Below, in pieces: positions 9,772 to 18,858 of a stretch of DNA of 64,000 nt. The notes under the pieces are model-generated. The model made no database searches, was not told where the DNA came from, and was given only the letters and a program-made list of their open reading frames with translations. Origin of the DNA: Enterococcaceae bacterium OF42-14pH9A. Its GTDB lineage: Bacteria; Bacillota; Bacilli; Lactobacillales; Enterococcaceae. A program made the position numbers and the translations under genes. The DNA is taken from the NCBI GenBank assembly GCA_027692465.1, contig JAQEYU010000001.1, positions 1,435,338 to 1,499,337 of the forward strand. Reading direction: 5' to 3'. The stretch's first letter is position 1. Each line of letters begins with the position of its first letter.

Positions 9772-11004
9772 ATGAAGAAAAATGTTATCAAAACAGGGTT
9801 AGGGTTGGCGCTGGCAGCGTTTATTTTAGGGGCATGCGGAAATTCCGGAGAAACTGGTGGCAGTACCGATGAAGCAAAAAAAGACGTCGCTTTGAAAGTT
9901 TGGGTGGATCCGGGCTCCGGTGATTTTTACAAAAAGGTCATTGATGAATACAAAAAAGACAAAGGGGTCGATTACAAGATCGAAGTCGTTGAATCAGATA
10001 CCGGTAAAGCTCAAGAGTACGTGAAGAAAGATCCGGATGCCGCCGCTGACATTTTCAGTATGCCCCACGATCAGTTGGGACAGCTGGTGGAAGCCGGAGT
10101 TGTATACGAAAATACGAAATATGCGGATGAAGTGAAGAAAAACAATACCGAACTCGCCGTTGAAGGTGCAACTTACCAAGATAAACTGTACGGCTATCCT
10201 TACGGTGTGGAAAGTATGATGCTTTACTATGATAAGAGCAAATTGACAGCAGAGGATGTAGCAACTTTCGAAGGGATCAAAGCCAAGGAAAAAATCGGCT
10301 TGAACTTTCAAGAAGGCGGCGCAGATTATTTCGCCGTACCGTTCTTTGTTTCTAACGGCTCCAAGTTATACGGTGAAAATGGTGAAGACCCTAAAGGAAC
10401 GACCTTCAACGATGCCAAAGGAGTCAACGTTCTTAAATGGATCGCAGCTCAAGGAAAAGATCCGCAAGTCGTGCAGGCGAATGCCGATTTGATGAGTCAG
10501 CTGGAGGAAGGAAAAATTGCGGCCTTGGTGAGCGGACCATGGGGCATGGAAAGTGTTCAAAAAATCCTGGGGGACAACATGGGGATTGCAACTTATCCTA
10601 CCAATGATTTCGGCGACGGTCCGGTCCAAATGAAAGCCTTCCTCGGTGTCAAATTGTACAGCGTCAATGCCAATACCAAACATCCTCTGGAAGCGATGGA
10701 AGTTGCCAACTATCTTTCAGGGAAGACTTCACAGGAAAAGGCCTTTGCTGAGAAAAAGACGACGCCTTCAAACTTGGAACTGCAAGACAGTGAGGCAGTC
10801 AAAACCGATGATTTGGCAAGTACCGTTGTTCAGATGGCGACTGCAGATCATTCTGTATTGATACCGAAGATTCCTGAGATGGTAGGCTTCTGGCCACAGG
10901 CGCTTTCCGTTATCAGCGATGCTTACAAAGGAAATATCCCTGAAGACCAGATGGAAGCCAAACTGACACAACTGGTAGAAGATACCTCGACTGTTACAGA
11001 ATAG
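9772..11004 (+). CDS. malE: Maltose/maltodextrin ABC transporter substrate-binding lipoprotein
   Basis: 410 aa family 1 extracellular solute-binding protein, the capture subunit of the maltodextrin importer. Lipobox LGAC places the lipidated Cys at residue 22. The mature part has the MalE-type beginning (VALKVWVDPGSGDFYKKVIDEYKK) and the central GPWGMESVQKILGDN segment. It heads malE-malF-malG and is followed by an intra-operon terminator, which is common where the binding protein must be made in excess. No ATPase gene is in the window, so the transporter must borrow a shared MsmK/MalK-type ATPase encoded elsewhere. Maltodextrin specificity is inferred from MalF/MalG and the adjacent glucosidases. 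Confidence 0.88.
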   Translation: MKKNVIKTGLGLALAAFILGACGNSGETGGSTDEAKKDVALKVWVDPGSGDFYKKVIDEYKKDKGVDYKIEVVESDTGKAQEYVKKDPDAAADIFSMPHDQLGQLVEAGVVYENTKYADEVKKNNTELAVEGATYQDKLYGYPYGVESMMLYYDKSKLTAEDVATFEGIKAKEKIGLNFQEGGADYFAVPFFVSNGSKLYGENGEDPKGTTFNDAKGVNVLKWIAAQGKDPQVVQANADLMSQLEEGKIAALVSGPWGMESVQKILGDNMGIATYPTNDFGDGPVQMKAFLGVKLYSVNANTKHPLEAMEVANYLSGKTSQEKAFAEKKTTPSNLELQDSEAVKTDDLASTVVQMATADHSVLIPKIPEMVGFWPQALSVISDAYKGNIPEDQMEAKLTQLVEDTSTVTE

Positions 11005-11011
11005 CCCTTGC

Positions 11012-11057
11012 AAAAGTCGCGATCCCGATCTTGAACTCCTGCGGTCGCGACTTTTTT
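11012..11057 (+). terminator. Intra-operon terminator between malE and malF
   Basis: AAAAGTCGCGA pairs with TCGCGACTTTT, an 11 bp perfect stem with a 22-base loop, then T. No new promoter is evident before malF, so partial read-through is likely. Confidence 0.8.
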
Positions 11058-11149
11058 ATCATCGTAAGCCTGAAAGTCTGCACTCTTCCTCTGATGGGAG
11101 AGGCGCGTAATGTAAAGTCCCGGTAACCAAATTAATCGAGGTGTGAATA

Positions 11150-12511
11150 ATGGAAGGAATCGAAGAACGGCAGATCCGTCAACTGCCATTAAAAGAAGTT
11201 TTTACCAACAGCAGTCTGCTTCATAAAATCAGCTTTCTGATCATGGGACTCAGCAATATCAAGTTGGGTCAGGTGGTCAAAGGGATCCTCTATCTGGCCG
11301 TGGAATTATTATTTATTTTCTGGTTTGTTGCAAAAGGGATTAACAATCTCCTCAATCTCGTCACATTAGGGACAGTTTCACAAGGCTGGGTCTTTGATGA
11401 AAAAATGGGAATCAATGTGCAGGCACGCGGAGATAATTCAATGCTGCTGCTGATTTATGGTCTGGCTACTTGTCTGGCAATCGTCGCTTTTGTCCTGTTT
11501 TATCGCAGCTATCTCAGAAACCTGAAAAAGCTGTATCTTTTAGAAGCAGCTAAACGCCATATTCCTTCCTTCATGGAAGATCTTAAGGAACTTTTGGATG
11601 ACAAGTTTCATATCACACTCATGAGTGTACCGATGATCGGTGTTGTGATCTTTACGGTATTGCCTTTGCTGTACATGGTTTCCCTGGCATTTACCAGTTA
11701 TGATCACAACCATCTGCCCCCTAAAAATCTCTTTGACTGGGTAGGATTGCAAAATTTCAGTAATGTCCTGACCGGTCGGATGGCGGGAACGTTCTTTCCA
11801 CTGTTGGGCTGGACGCTGATTTGGGCCTTCTTCGCCACCTTTACCAGCTTCTTCTTCGGCGTCTTGCTGGCGCTGTTGATCAATAAAAAAGGAATCAAAG
11901 GGAAAAAAGTTTATCGCACACTCTTTGTTTTGACGATGGCTGTTCCTCAGTTCATCTCTCTTTTGATTATGCAGAACATGCTTCACGCTTCCGGCCCGGT
12001 TAATGCCCTGCTGCAGCAGATTGGGATGATCTCAGCACCAATCCCGTTTTTGACAGACGGCTTGCTGGCCAAAATCACCATCATCTTTGTCAATATGTGG
12101 GTGGGGATCCCGGTTTCTATGCTGATTACCACCGGGATCATCATGAATCTGCCGGAAGATCAGATCGAAGCGGCGACCATCGATGGTGCCAATAAGCTGC
12201 AGGTATTTCGCTACATCACGTTTCCCCAGATTCTCTTCGTGATGGCACCCAGCCTGATCCAACAGTTCATCGGTAATATCAACAATTTCAACGTTATTTA
12301 CCTGCTGACCGGTGGCGGACCGCTGAACAGCGATTACTACAGTGCCGGGGAGACCGATCTCTTGGTGACTTGGCTGTACAAATTGACAGTGGAAGTAGCA
12401 GATTATAACATCGCATCGGTTATCGGTATCATCACATTCATCCTGAGTGCGGTATTCTCATTGTTTGCCTACACCCGCTCCGGGTCTTACAAGAAAGAGG
12501 GGGCACATTAA
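11150..12511 (+). CDS. malF: Maltodextrin ABC transporter permease MalF
   Basis: 453 aa integral membrane permease. As in Gram-positive MalF/MdxF proteins there is an N-terminal extension of about 130 residues with two extra hydrophobic segments (residues about 38-60 and 98-118) before the six-helix core. The EAA loop that contacts the ATPase is visible as AATIDGANKLQVFRYITFPQI. It lies directly between malE and malG, with malG starting two bases after its stop. Start ATG has GAGGTG upstream. Confidence 0.92.
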   Translation: MEGIEERQIRQLPLKEVFTNSSLLHKISFLIMGLSNIKLGQVVKGILYLAVELLFIFWFVAKGINNLLNLVTLGTVSQGWVFDEKMGINVQARGDNSMLLLIYGLATCLAIVAFVLFYRSYLRNLKKLYLLEAAKRHIPSFMEDLKELLDDKFHITLMSVPMIGVVIFTVLPLLYMVSLAFTSYDHNHLPPKNLFDWVGLQNFSNVLTGRMAGTFFPLLGWTLIWAFFATFTSFFFGVLLALLINKKGIKGKKVYRTLFVLTMAVPQFISLLIMQNMLHASGPVNALLQQIGMISAPIPFLTDGLLAKITIIFVNMWVGIPVSMLITTGIIMNLPEDQIEAATIDGANKLQVFRYITFPQILFVMAPSLIQQFIGNINNFNVIYLLTGGGPLNSDYYSAGETDLLVTWLYKLTVEVADYNIASVIGIITFILSAVFSLFAYTRSGSYKKEGAH

Positions 12512-12512
12512 T

Positions 12513-13358
12513 ATGGAAAAGACAGCAAAACGTTCCGGCAATTTGCCGACGTATCTCTTGATTTTTGCTTTATTGATTGTCTGGTTGTTTCCGATCTTGT
12601 GGATCTTATTGACTTCCTTTCGCGGGGAAGGGGGACAATTCGTTTCTTACATTTTCCCGAAAAAGTTCACTTTGGATCACTATAAGTTTTTGTTCAGCGG
12701 CAATGCCAGCTACCCTTTTATGAAGTGGTTTGGTAATACGCTGGTGGTATCGGTAGCTTCTTGTCTCTTGAGCACCGCCATTACAATCTCTATGGCCTAT
12801 GTTCTGTCCCGGCTGCGTTTTCGTTTCCGTAAACCATTTTTGAAGATTGCTCTGGTCCTGAATATGTTTCCGGGGTTCATGAGTATGATTGCAGTCTACT
12901 ATATTTTGAAAGCTCTCAACCTGACTCAAAGTCTCTTGGCGCTGGTCCTGATCTATTCTTCCGGCGCTGCTCTGGCCTTTTATATTGCCAAAGGATTCTT
13001 TGATACGATCCCGGTCTCGATGGATGAATCCGCTATGATTGACGGTGCGACGAAATTTCAGATTTTCACCAAAATTACGATCCCACTGTCTAAGCCGATC
13101 ATCGTTTATACCGCTCTGCAGGCTTTCATGTCTCCTTGGATGGATTTCATCTTTGCCAAGGTTATCATGGGTGACAAAGTGGAGAAATACACAGTTGCAA
13201 TCGGTTTGTACTCTATGATGACTCGCGATAATGCCGACAATCTGTACATGGCTTTTACTGCCGGCTGTGTGTTGATTGCCATTCCAATCACCGTCTTGTT
13301 CATCTTTTTACAAAAGTATTATGTCGAAGGAATCACCGGTGGTTCTGTCAAAGGCTAA
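12513..13358 (+). CDS. malG: Maltodextrin ABC transporter permease MalG
   Basis: 281 aa inner-membrane permease partner of MalF. Six hydrophobic segments, with the EAA loop at ESAMIDGATKFQIFTKITIPLSKP and the typical MalG end (YYVEGITGGSVKG). The reading frame is open farther upstream, but the ATG at 12513 has an AGAGGGGG site at the right distance and lies two bases after the malF stop, so it is the start. Downstream, 41 bases separate it from the next glucosidase gene and no terminator intervenes, so the GH13 genes are probably in the same transcript. Confidence 0.92.
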   Translation: MEKTAKRSGNLPTYLLIFALLIVWLFPILWILLTSFRGEGGQFVSYIFPKKFTLDHYKFLFSGNASYPFMKWFGNTLVVSVASCLLSTAITISMAYVLSRLRFRFRKPFLKIALVLNMFPGFMSMIAVYYILKALNLTQSLLALVLIYSSGAALAFYIAKGFFDTIPVSMDESAMIDGATKFQIFTKITIPLSKPIIVYTALQAFMSPWMDFIFAKVIMGDKVEKYTVAIGLYSMMTRDNADNLYMAFTAGCVLIAIPITVLFIFLQKYYVEGITGGSVKG

Positions 13359-13399
13359 GTCTTCAAAACACGAACAACATAAAGCAAGGATGATGAAAA

Positions 13400-15106
13400 A
13401 TGAAAACAACAGAACCGAAATGGTGGCACTCAGCCATCGGTTATCAGATTTACCCGAAAAGCTTTCAAGATACCAATCATGACGGAATCGGTGACATCGC
13501 CGGCATTACCCGCCGCCTGGATCACCTGACAGATCTGGGGGTGGATGTCGTTTGGATCAGTCCGGTCAATTTGTCACCGATGATGGATCATGGCTATGAT
13601 ATCTCCGATTATTATCAGATTGATCCGTCGTTTGGGACCAATGAAGATTTCAGCGAGCTGTTGCACAAGGCCGGCGAAAAAGGGATCAAAATTTTGATGG
13701 ACCTGGTGATCAATCACACCTCCACGGAGCATCCATGGTTCAAAGCCGCGATGGCTGATCTGAACAGTGAGTTTGCGGACTACTATGTCATTAAAGAGGG
13801 CCGTGAAAACGGAGCACCGCCGAATAACTGGCGCTCCATGTTTGGCGGCAGTGCCTGGGAAAAAATCACCGGGACAGACAATAAATTCTACCTGCATCTT
13901 TTTACGGTAGGACAGCCGGATCTCAACTGGGAGAATCCAAAGCTGCGGCAAAAACTTTATGAGATCATCCGCTATTGGTTGGATCAGGGCGTCGCAGGAT
14001 TTCGGATTGATGCCATCGCCCACATCAAAAAACTCTATGAAGAAGCCAATTTGCCGGCTGACGGTCCCGACGGCCTGGTAACCACCTGGGAACATTACCG
14101 AAATGCTTGCGGAATCGGTGAGTTTCTGGGGGAAATGCGAGATGAAACTTTCGCCGGCTCAGATGTGCTGACGATTGCCGAAATGGACGTGCCGGATCCC
14201 GCTCATTGGGAAGAATACTTTGGCGGAAACGGCTACTTTTCAAGTATTTTCGATTTTTACCATACGCCTTATACAATCCAAGATGAGAAATATCAGGAAG
14301 ATCCGGCGGCATTTGTGGATCTGTTGAAACGGGATCTGTATAAAAAGCAGGTATTGGCTAACGATCGGGTCTTTTTCACCAACTTTTTGGAAAATCACGA
14401 CTTGTCTCGGATGCCGGATCGGCTAATTCCGCAAGCAGATATCGGCTTTGGCAGTATCACCGCTTGGAGCATGATGTACTTTTTCCTGCGGGGGATTCCC
14501 GTGATCTATCAAGGGCAGGAGATCGGGATGCGGGATTATCCGAAAGACAGCATCGACGGCTATCTGGATCTGGCGACACACAACAGTTATCAAGACTACC
14601 TGCTGAGAGGTTACACTCCGGAAGCCGCTTTGGCGAAGATCAATCGCGAGTGTCGGGAAAACAGTCGAACACCAATGCAATGGGATGACAGTGACTTTGC
14701 CGGATTCAGCGATACGACACCGTGGTTTGCGGTCAATCCGAATTATCCGCAGCTGAATGTGGCCCAACAAGCAGCGACCCCGGATTCACTGCTGGCCTTC
14801 TTCAAAAAAATTACAGCTTTACGGAAAAGTGAAAAATTGGCTTCACTGACGGTCTATGGGCGGACAATTCCGGTATTGCAGGAAGTGAGTGGTTTGGTGG
14901 CTTATTATCGGGAACGGGAAGGATCACGCCTGGTAGTCATTGCCAATCTGACGGCGACAGCCTGCCAGATTCCGGTGAAAAAAGCGATCAATGAGCCATT
15001 ACTGAACAATCAGCCAGAATTAACACAAACAAAAAGCTATATTGAATTGCAGCCTTATCAGAGTGTGATTTGGCATGAGACAGGAGGGGAGAGCCTTGAC
15101 ACCTGA
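13400..15106 (+). CDS. GH13_31 alpha-glucosidase in the maltodextrin operon
   Basis: 568 aa cytoplasmic alpha-glucosidase. Catalytic residues are Asp204 (GFRIDAIAH), Glu261 (TIAEMD) and Asp334 (LENHDLSR). Ala205 follows the nucleophile, suggesting alpha-1,4-type rather than isomaltase-type activity. [10 protein letters not shown] and MDLVINHTS are intact family motifs. It shares an insert after the nucleophile (KKLYEEANLPADGPDGL) with the next gene, 15096-16790, so the two look like a duplicated pair distinct from DexB and the 2918 gene. It is the first enzyme gene after malG, and substrate is expected to be maltodextrin or a related glucoside brought in by MalEFG. Confidence 0.85.
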   Translation: MKTTEPKWWHSAIGYQIYPKSFQDTNHDGIGDIAGITRRLDHLTDLGVDVVWISPVNLSPMMDHGYDISDYYQIDPSFGTNEDFSELLHKAGEKGIKILMDLVINHTSTEHPWFKAAMADLNSEFADYYVIKEGRENGAPPNNWRSMFGGSAWEKITGTDNKFYLHLFTVGQPDLNWENPKLRQKLYEIIRYWLDQGVAGFRIDAIAHIKKLYEEANLPADGPDGLVTTWEHYRNACGIGEFLGEMRDETFAGSDVLTIAEMDVPDPAHWEEYFGGNGYFSSIFDFYHTPYTIQDEKYQEDPAAFVDLLKRDLYKKQVLANDRVFFTNFLENHDLSRMPDRLIPQADIGFGSITAWSMMYFFLRGIPVIYQGQEIGMRDYPKDSIDGYLDLATHNSYQDYLLRGYTPEAALAKINRECRENSRTPMQWDDSDFAGFSDTTPWFAVNPNYPQLNVAQQAATPDSLLAFFKKITALRKSEKLASLTVYGRTIPVLQEVSGLVAYYREREGSRLVVIANLTATACQIPVKKAINEPLLNNQPELTQTKSYIELQPYQSVIWHETGGESLDT

Positions 15107-16790
15107 AACACGAGAATGGTGGAAAGAGGCCGTGGTCTACCAAATCTATCCTAAAAGCTTTCAAGATACAGACGGGGACGGTGTCGGGGATCGGCCCGGC
15201 ATCATCCAACGGCTGCCTTATCTGGAAAAGTTGGGGGTCGATGTCATTTGGATTTGTCCCATCTATAAATCACCGATGGATGACGGCGGCTATGATATTG
15301 CCGATTACTATCAGATCGATGAGCGCTTCGGAACCAATGAAGATTTTGACCGGTTATTGGCAGAAGCCAAAAAACGCGGAATCAAAGTGCTGATGGATCT
15401 GGTGGTGAACCACACTTCCGATGAGCATGCTTGGTTCCAACAAGCGTTGGCGGATCCTAAAAGTAAATATCGGGATTATTATATTTTCCATGAAGGTCGC
15501 GAGGGCCAGCCGCCGAATAATTGGCGGACTTATTTTGGTGACAACGCCTGGACGAAAGTGCCGGGAGAAGAAAATATGTTTTATCTGCATGCCTTCACCA
15601 AAAAACAACCGGATCTCAACTGGGAAAATCCGGAAGTCCGAGAAGAAATCTACCGCATGATCAATTACTGGCTGGATAAAGGGCTGGGGGGCTTTCGGAT
15701 CGATGCTATCCTGAACATCAAGAAACGGCTGGTTTTTGGTGAACTGCCGGCAGACGGTGAAGACGGTCTGGCTTTTATCGGTCATTGGATCTTGAATCAG
15801 CCGGGGATCGAAGTTTGGCTCAAAGAAATGCAGGAGCGCTGCTTCAAGCCCCACGATGCCATGACAGTGGCAGAGGCCAATGTACCGGCAGAACGGTTGT
15901 CGGAATACATAGGGCCTGACGGGTATTATTCAATGGTCTTTGATTTCAGCTATACGGATATCGATGTACCGGCCACCGGGGAGTGGTTCAAACCCAGCGG
16001 CTGGACCTGGCAGCAGCTGCGCCAGCATGTCTTTGACAGTCAACTGGCTACGCAAAATGCCGGTTGGGGAGCACTTTATCTGGAAAACCACGACCAACCC
16101 CGTTCTGTCAGTAAATATCTGCCGGATGCCGCCGATAAGGATAGCGGTAAAAAAATGCTGGCTACGCTGTTTATGTTTTTGCGGGGAACGCCGTTTATCT
16201 ATCAGGGACAAGAGTTGGGGATGACCAATATTGAAATGGCCTCGATTGACGAATACGACGATGTAGCAACTTATGACCAATACCAACGAGGACTCTTAGC
16301 GGGATTGAGTGAAACGGAATCTTTGGCTGCCATGAACCGCCGCAGCCGCGACAATTCCCGGACCCCGATGCAGTGGGAGCGCAGTCGTCAGGCCGGTTTT
16401 TCAACTGCCGAGAAAACCTGGTTGAAGGTCAATCCCAATTATGCGAAGCTGAATGCTGAAACTGAAGCACAGGATCCGCTTTCAGTCTTGAACTATTACC
16501 GGGAACTGACACGGCTTCGAAAAGATGCTGTGTATGGAGAAGCCATAACCTATGGTGCTTTTGTTCCGCAGACAGACACAACTGATGAGGTGATTGCCTA
16601 CCAGCGCATTTTGCCGGAGGGGCGCGGGTTGACGATTGCCATCAATATCAGCGATGCGCCGACGGTCTTTTTGATGCCTGACGGGTTTGATAAGCGACTT
16701 TTAGGCAATTACTCGACGGCTCTGGAAAAGGACGGTTCGGGACGCTGCGTTTTGCGGCCCTACGAAGCAGTGGTTACGGCAAATTATTAA
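15096..16790 (+). CDS. GH13_31 alpha-glucosidase, second of a tandem pair
   Basis: 564 aa cytoplasmic glucosidase overlapping the previous gene by 11 bases. The start is taken as TTG at 15096 because AGGAGGGG lies just before it, and the ATG at 15075 has no such site. Catalytic residues: Asp203 (GFRIDAILN), Glu260 (VAEANV) and Asp333 (LENHDQPR), with Ala204 after the nucleophile. The insert KKRLVFGELPADGEDGL after the nucleophile is shared with its neighbour. Likely specificity is alpha-1,4- or a mixed-linkage disaccharide. Two paralogues side by side suggest different linkage or chain-length preference, which sequence alone does not settle. Confidence 0.85.
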   Translation: MTPETREWWKEAVVYQIYPKSFQDTDGDGVGDRPGIIQRLPYLEKLGVDVIWICPIYKSPMDDGGYDIADYYQIDERFGTNEDFDRLLAEAKKRGIKVLMDLVVNHTSDEHAWFQQALADPKSKYRDYYIFHEGREGQPPNNWRTYFGDNAWTKVPGEENMFYLHAFTKKQPDLNWENPEVREEIYRMINYWLDKGLGGFRIDAILNIKKRLVFGELPADGEDGLAFIGHWILNQPGIEVWLKEMQERCFKPHDAMTVAEANVPAERLSEYIGPDGYYSMVFDFSYTDIDVPATGEWFKPSGWTWQQLRQHVFDSQLATQNAGWGALYLENHDQPRSVSKYLPDAADKDSGKKMLATLFMFLRGTPFIYQGQELGMTNIEMASIDEYDDVATYDQYQRGLLAGLSETESLAAMNRRSRDNSRTPMQWERSRQAGFSTAEKTWLKVNPNYAKLNAETEAQDPLSVLNYYRELTRLRKDAVYGEAITYGAFVPQTDTTDEVIAYQRILPEGRGLTIAINISDAPTVFLMPDGFDKRLLGNYSTALEKDGSGRCVLRPYEAVVTANY

Positions 16791-16795
16791 AAAGA

Positions 16796-16839
16796 CAGGC
16801 GGCTGGCACTTCCGGTGATGAGTGAAGCGTAGTCGCCTG
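16796..16839 (+). other. Intercistronic stem-loop before gtfA
   Basis: CAGGCGGCT pairs with AGTCGCCTG, with an inner CACT/AGTG arm. There is no T-run, so it is more likely an RNA-stability or processing hairpin than a terminator. Confidence 0.5.
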
Positions 16840-16860
16840 CTTGTGAAAAGAGGAAAATAC

Positions 16861-18318
16861 ATGAACATCAAAAACCAAGCTATGTTGATTACGTATGCGG
16901 ACAGCCTCGGTTCAGATTTGAAAGACTTGAAGCAGGTTTTGACAGAGCATCTGCAGGGCGTCGTTGGCGGCGTCCATCTGCTGCCCTTTTTTCCTTCTAC
17001 CGGTGACCGGGGGTTTGCGCCCAGTGATTACCGAGTAGTGGATCCGGCTTTTGGAACCTGGGAAGAAATCGAAGCGCTGGGGGAAGAATATTACCTGATG
17101 TTTGATTTCATGATCAATCATATCTCGCGGGAGTCGGAGTACTATCAAGATTTCAAAGCCCGTCATAACGATTCTCCTTACAAAGAGATGTTCATCCAGG
17201 TGCACGAGTTCTTTCCGGAAGGGCGGCCGACACAAGCCGATATCGATCTGATTTACAAGCGCAAAGATAAAGCGCCTTTTCAAGAACTGGTCTTTGCTGA
17301 CGGAGAAAAGACACAGGTCTGGAATACCTTTGGTGAAGAGCAGATCGATTTGGATGTGACCAAAGCGGTTACGAAACAGTTCATTCGGGATACTTTGCAG
17401 GATATGGCAGGTCACGGCTGTTCCCTGATTCGGTTGGATGCTTTTGCCTATGCGGTCAAAAAACTGGATACCAACGATTTCTTTGTGGAGCCGGAAATCT
17501 GGGAACTGCTGGAGGAAGTCCGGGATGAAGCAGCCAAATACGAGATCCAGCTTTTGCCTGAAATCCACGAGCATTATTCGATCCAGATGAAAATTGCCGA
17601 CCACGACTATTTCATCTATGATTTTGCACTGCCGATGCTGACGTTGCATGCTTTGTACAGCGGCCGCAGCGAGCGGTTGGCCCAGTGGCTGGAAATGAGT
17701 CCGATGAAGCAGTTTACCACTTTAGATACTCATGACGGTATCGGTGTAGTGGACGCCAGGGATCTGCTGACACAAGAAGAGCTGGATTATACCTCCGAGA
17801 AGCTTTACGAAGTCGGAGCCAATGTTAAGAAAGTCTACTCGTCAGCCAGCTACAACAACTTGGATATCTATCAGATTAACAGCACCTACTACAGTGCGCT
17901 GGGAGATGATGATGCCAGCTACCTCTTGGCACGAGCGATCCAATGCTTTGCTCCGGGAATCCCGCAAATCTATTATGTCGGTCTTTTGGCAGGCAAAAAT
18001 GATATCGAGCTGTTGGAAAACTCCAAAGAAGGTCGTAACATCAACCGCCATTACTATGACTTGGAAGAAATCGCCAGGGAAGTGGAGCGTCCGATAGTAA
18101 AAGCATTGTTTGAGCTTTTACGTTTTCGTAACACCAGCTCAGCATTTGATTTGGATGGAACGATCGAAGCCACAACGCCGACTGCTAACGAGCTTGTCAT
18201 CAAAAGAACCGGTACGAACGGCAGTCAAGCTTTATTGAAGGCGGATCTGGCAGCGAAGCGTTTTACTGTCAGTGAGGATGGGCAGCAGATATTTTTAACC
18301 ATGCCCCAGTCTATATGA
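16861..18318 (+). CDS. gtfA: Sucrose phosphorylase GtfA (GH13_18)
   Basis: 485 aa cytoplasmic enzyme converting sucrose plus phosphate to alpha-glucose-1-phosphate and fructose (EC 2.4.1.7). The sequence follows Streptococcus mutans GtfA closely as I recall it ([38 protein letters not shown]). Catalytic residues: Asp193 ([12 protein letters not shown]), Glu234 (LPEIHEH) and Asp292 (LDTHDGIGV). The start is ATG 16861 after AGAGGAAAA, since an upstream in-frame ATG at 16822 has no ribosome site. It is the last gene of the maltodextrin cluster. In streptococci GtfA pairs with DexB in the raffinose/isomaltose (msm) system, and here both enzymes occur in the same region. A sucrose-6-phosphate phosphorylase is possible but less likely. 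Confidence 0.9.
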   Translation: MNIKNQAMLITYADSLGSDLKDLKQVLTEHLQGVVGGVHLLPFFPSTGDRGFAPSDYRVVDPAFGTWEEIEALGEEYYLMFDFMINHISRESEYYQDFKARHNDSPYKEMFIQVHEFFPEGRPTQADIDLIYKRKDKAPFQELVFADGEKTQVWNTFGEEQIDLDVTKAVTKQFIRDTLQDMAGHGCSLIRLDAFAYAVKKLDTNDFFVEPEIWELLEEVRDEAAKYEIQLLPEIHEHYSIQMKIADHDYFIYDFALPMLTLHALYSGRSERLAQWLEMSPMKQFTTLDTHDGIGVVDARDLLTQEELDYTSEKLYEVGANVKKVYSSASYNNLDIYQINSTYYSALGDDDASYLLARAIQCFAPGIPQIYYVGLLAGKNDIELLENSKEGRNINRHYYDLEEIAREVERPIVKALFELLRFRNTSSAFDLDGTIEATTPTANELVIKRTGTNGSQALLKADLAAKRFTVSEDGQQIFLTMPQSI

Positions 18319-18377
18319 GTAATGTGACTATAATTTATTTTGGTAAGATTGATTATTAACAAAAGAGAACTAGCTTA

Positions 18378-18512
18378 CTAGTGTAGTGTCGCGCTGACAT
18401 TTCACTTTTAAAAAAAGTTGTCATAGACCATAAAATACGATCTATTGCCAATACCCAGAGGGTGGGCTTCTTTACGAACTGGGTCAGCGTTATCAAGCAG
18501 ACGCTACACTAG
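18378..18512. repeat. Inverted-repeat element of 135 bases
   Basis: CTAGTGTAG at 18378-18386 is repeated inverted as CTACACTAG at 18504-18512, and CGCTGAC/GTCAGCG forms a second inner arm. It has no coding capacity and may be a small non-autonomous element or a transposon remnant. It is part of the 540-base gap 18319-18858, which also holds a palindromic repeat copy and a terminator. Confidence 0.45.
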
Positions 18513-18664
18513 GGTATATTTCCAAACACCAAGGGAATGCGGACTTTTTGCCAAAATCAAGGAGCAAGGTACAGTGTATGTGGTGCATAATTGAGCATTT
18601 ACGACGCAGATTGCGGTGAAAAGGACCAAAATATCTGCCACTGTAGTTTTCAGACGCACCCTAA
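18510..18664 (+). repeat. Palindromic intergenic repeat (about 155 bp family), copy A
   Basis: Ends in GTTTTCAGACGCACCCTAA and begins with a degraded counterpart (AGGGTATATTTCCAAA). The inside shares GCGGACTTTTTGCC, ATCAAGGAG, GCATTTACGACG and TTGCGGTGAAAAGGACCA with the copies near 39.0, 45.5, 46.9 and 56.6 kb. No ORF of its own. Confidence 0.75.
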
Positions 18665-18714
18665 AAATGAGAAAAATTTTGATGAGCTTTGATTCAGCTA
18701 AAATTGCAGTAGTT

Positions 18715-18766
18715 AAAAAAAAGATGCGCAACGATAACCGAAAATCTAATCGGTTTCGTTGCGCAT
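18715..18766 (-). terminator. Terminator of the GntR/LacI hybrid regulator gene
   Basis: ATGCGCAACGA pairs with TCGTTGCGCAT, with an inner CCGA/TCGG arm. On the minus strand the hairpin is followed by eight T. Confidence 0.8.
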
Positions 18767-18858
18767 TTACTTTTCTCCATTTACAGCCCCAGTCACTTCA
18801 AAAATGTATAAGAACTTTTCGCTGTATTATATTTTCAAGAGTTTGTCATAAAACATTA

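Noticed and set aside
18378..18512. Complete insertion sequence with inverted ends CTAGTGTAG
   Set aside because: Too short for a transposase and no target duplication is seen; recorded only as an inverted-repeat element.
18509..18518. Ten-base match (CTAGGGTATA) to the putative guide of the TnpB-like locus
   Set aside because: It lies downstream of gtfA and not in a promoter, mismatches at the first guide base, and a ten-base match in 64 kb on two strands is easily chance.
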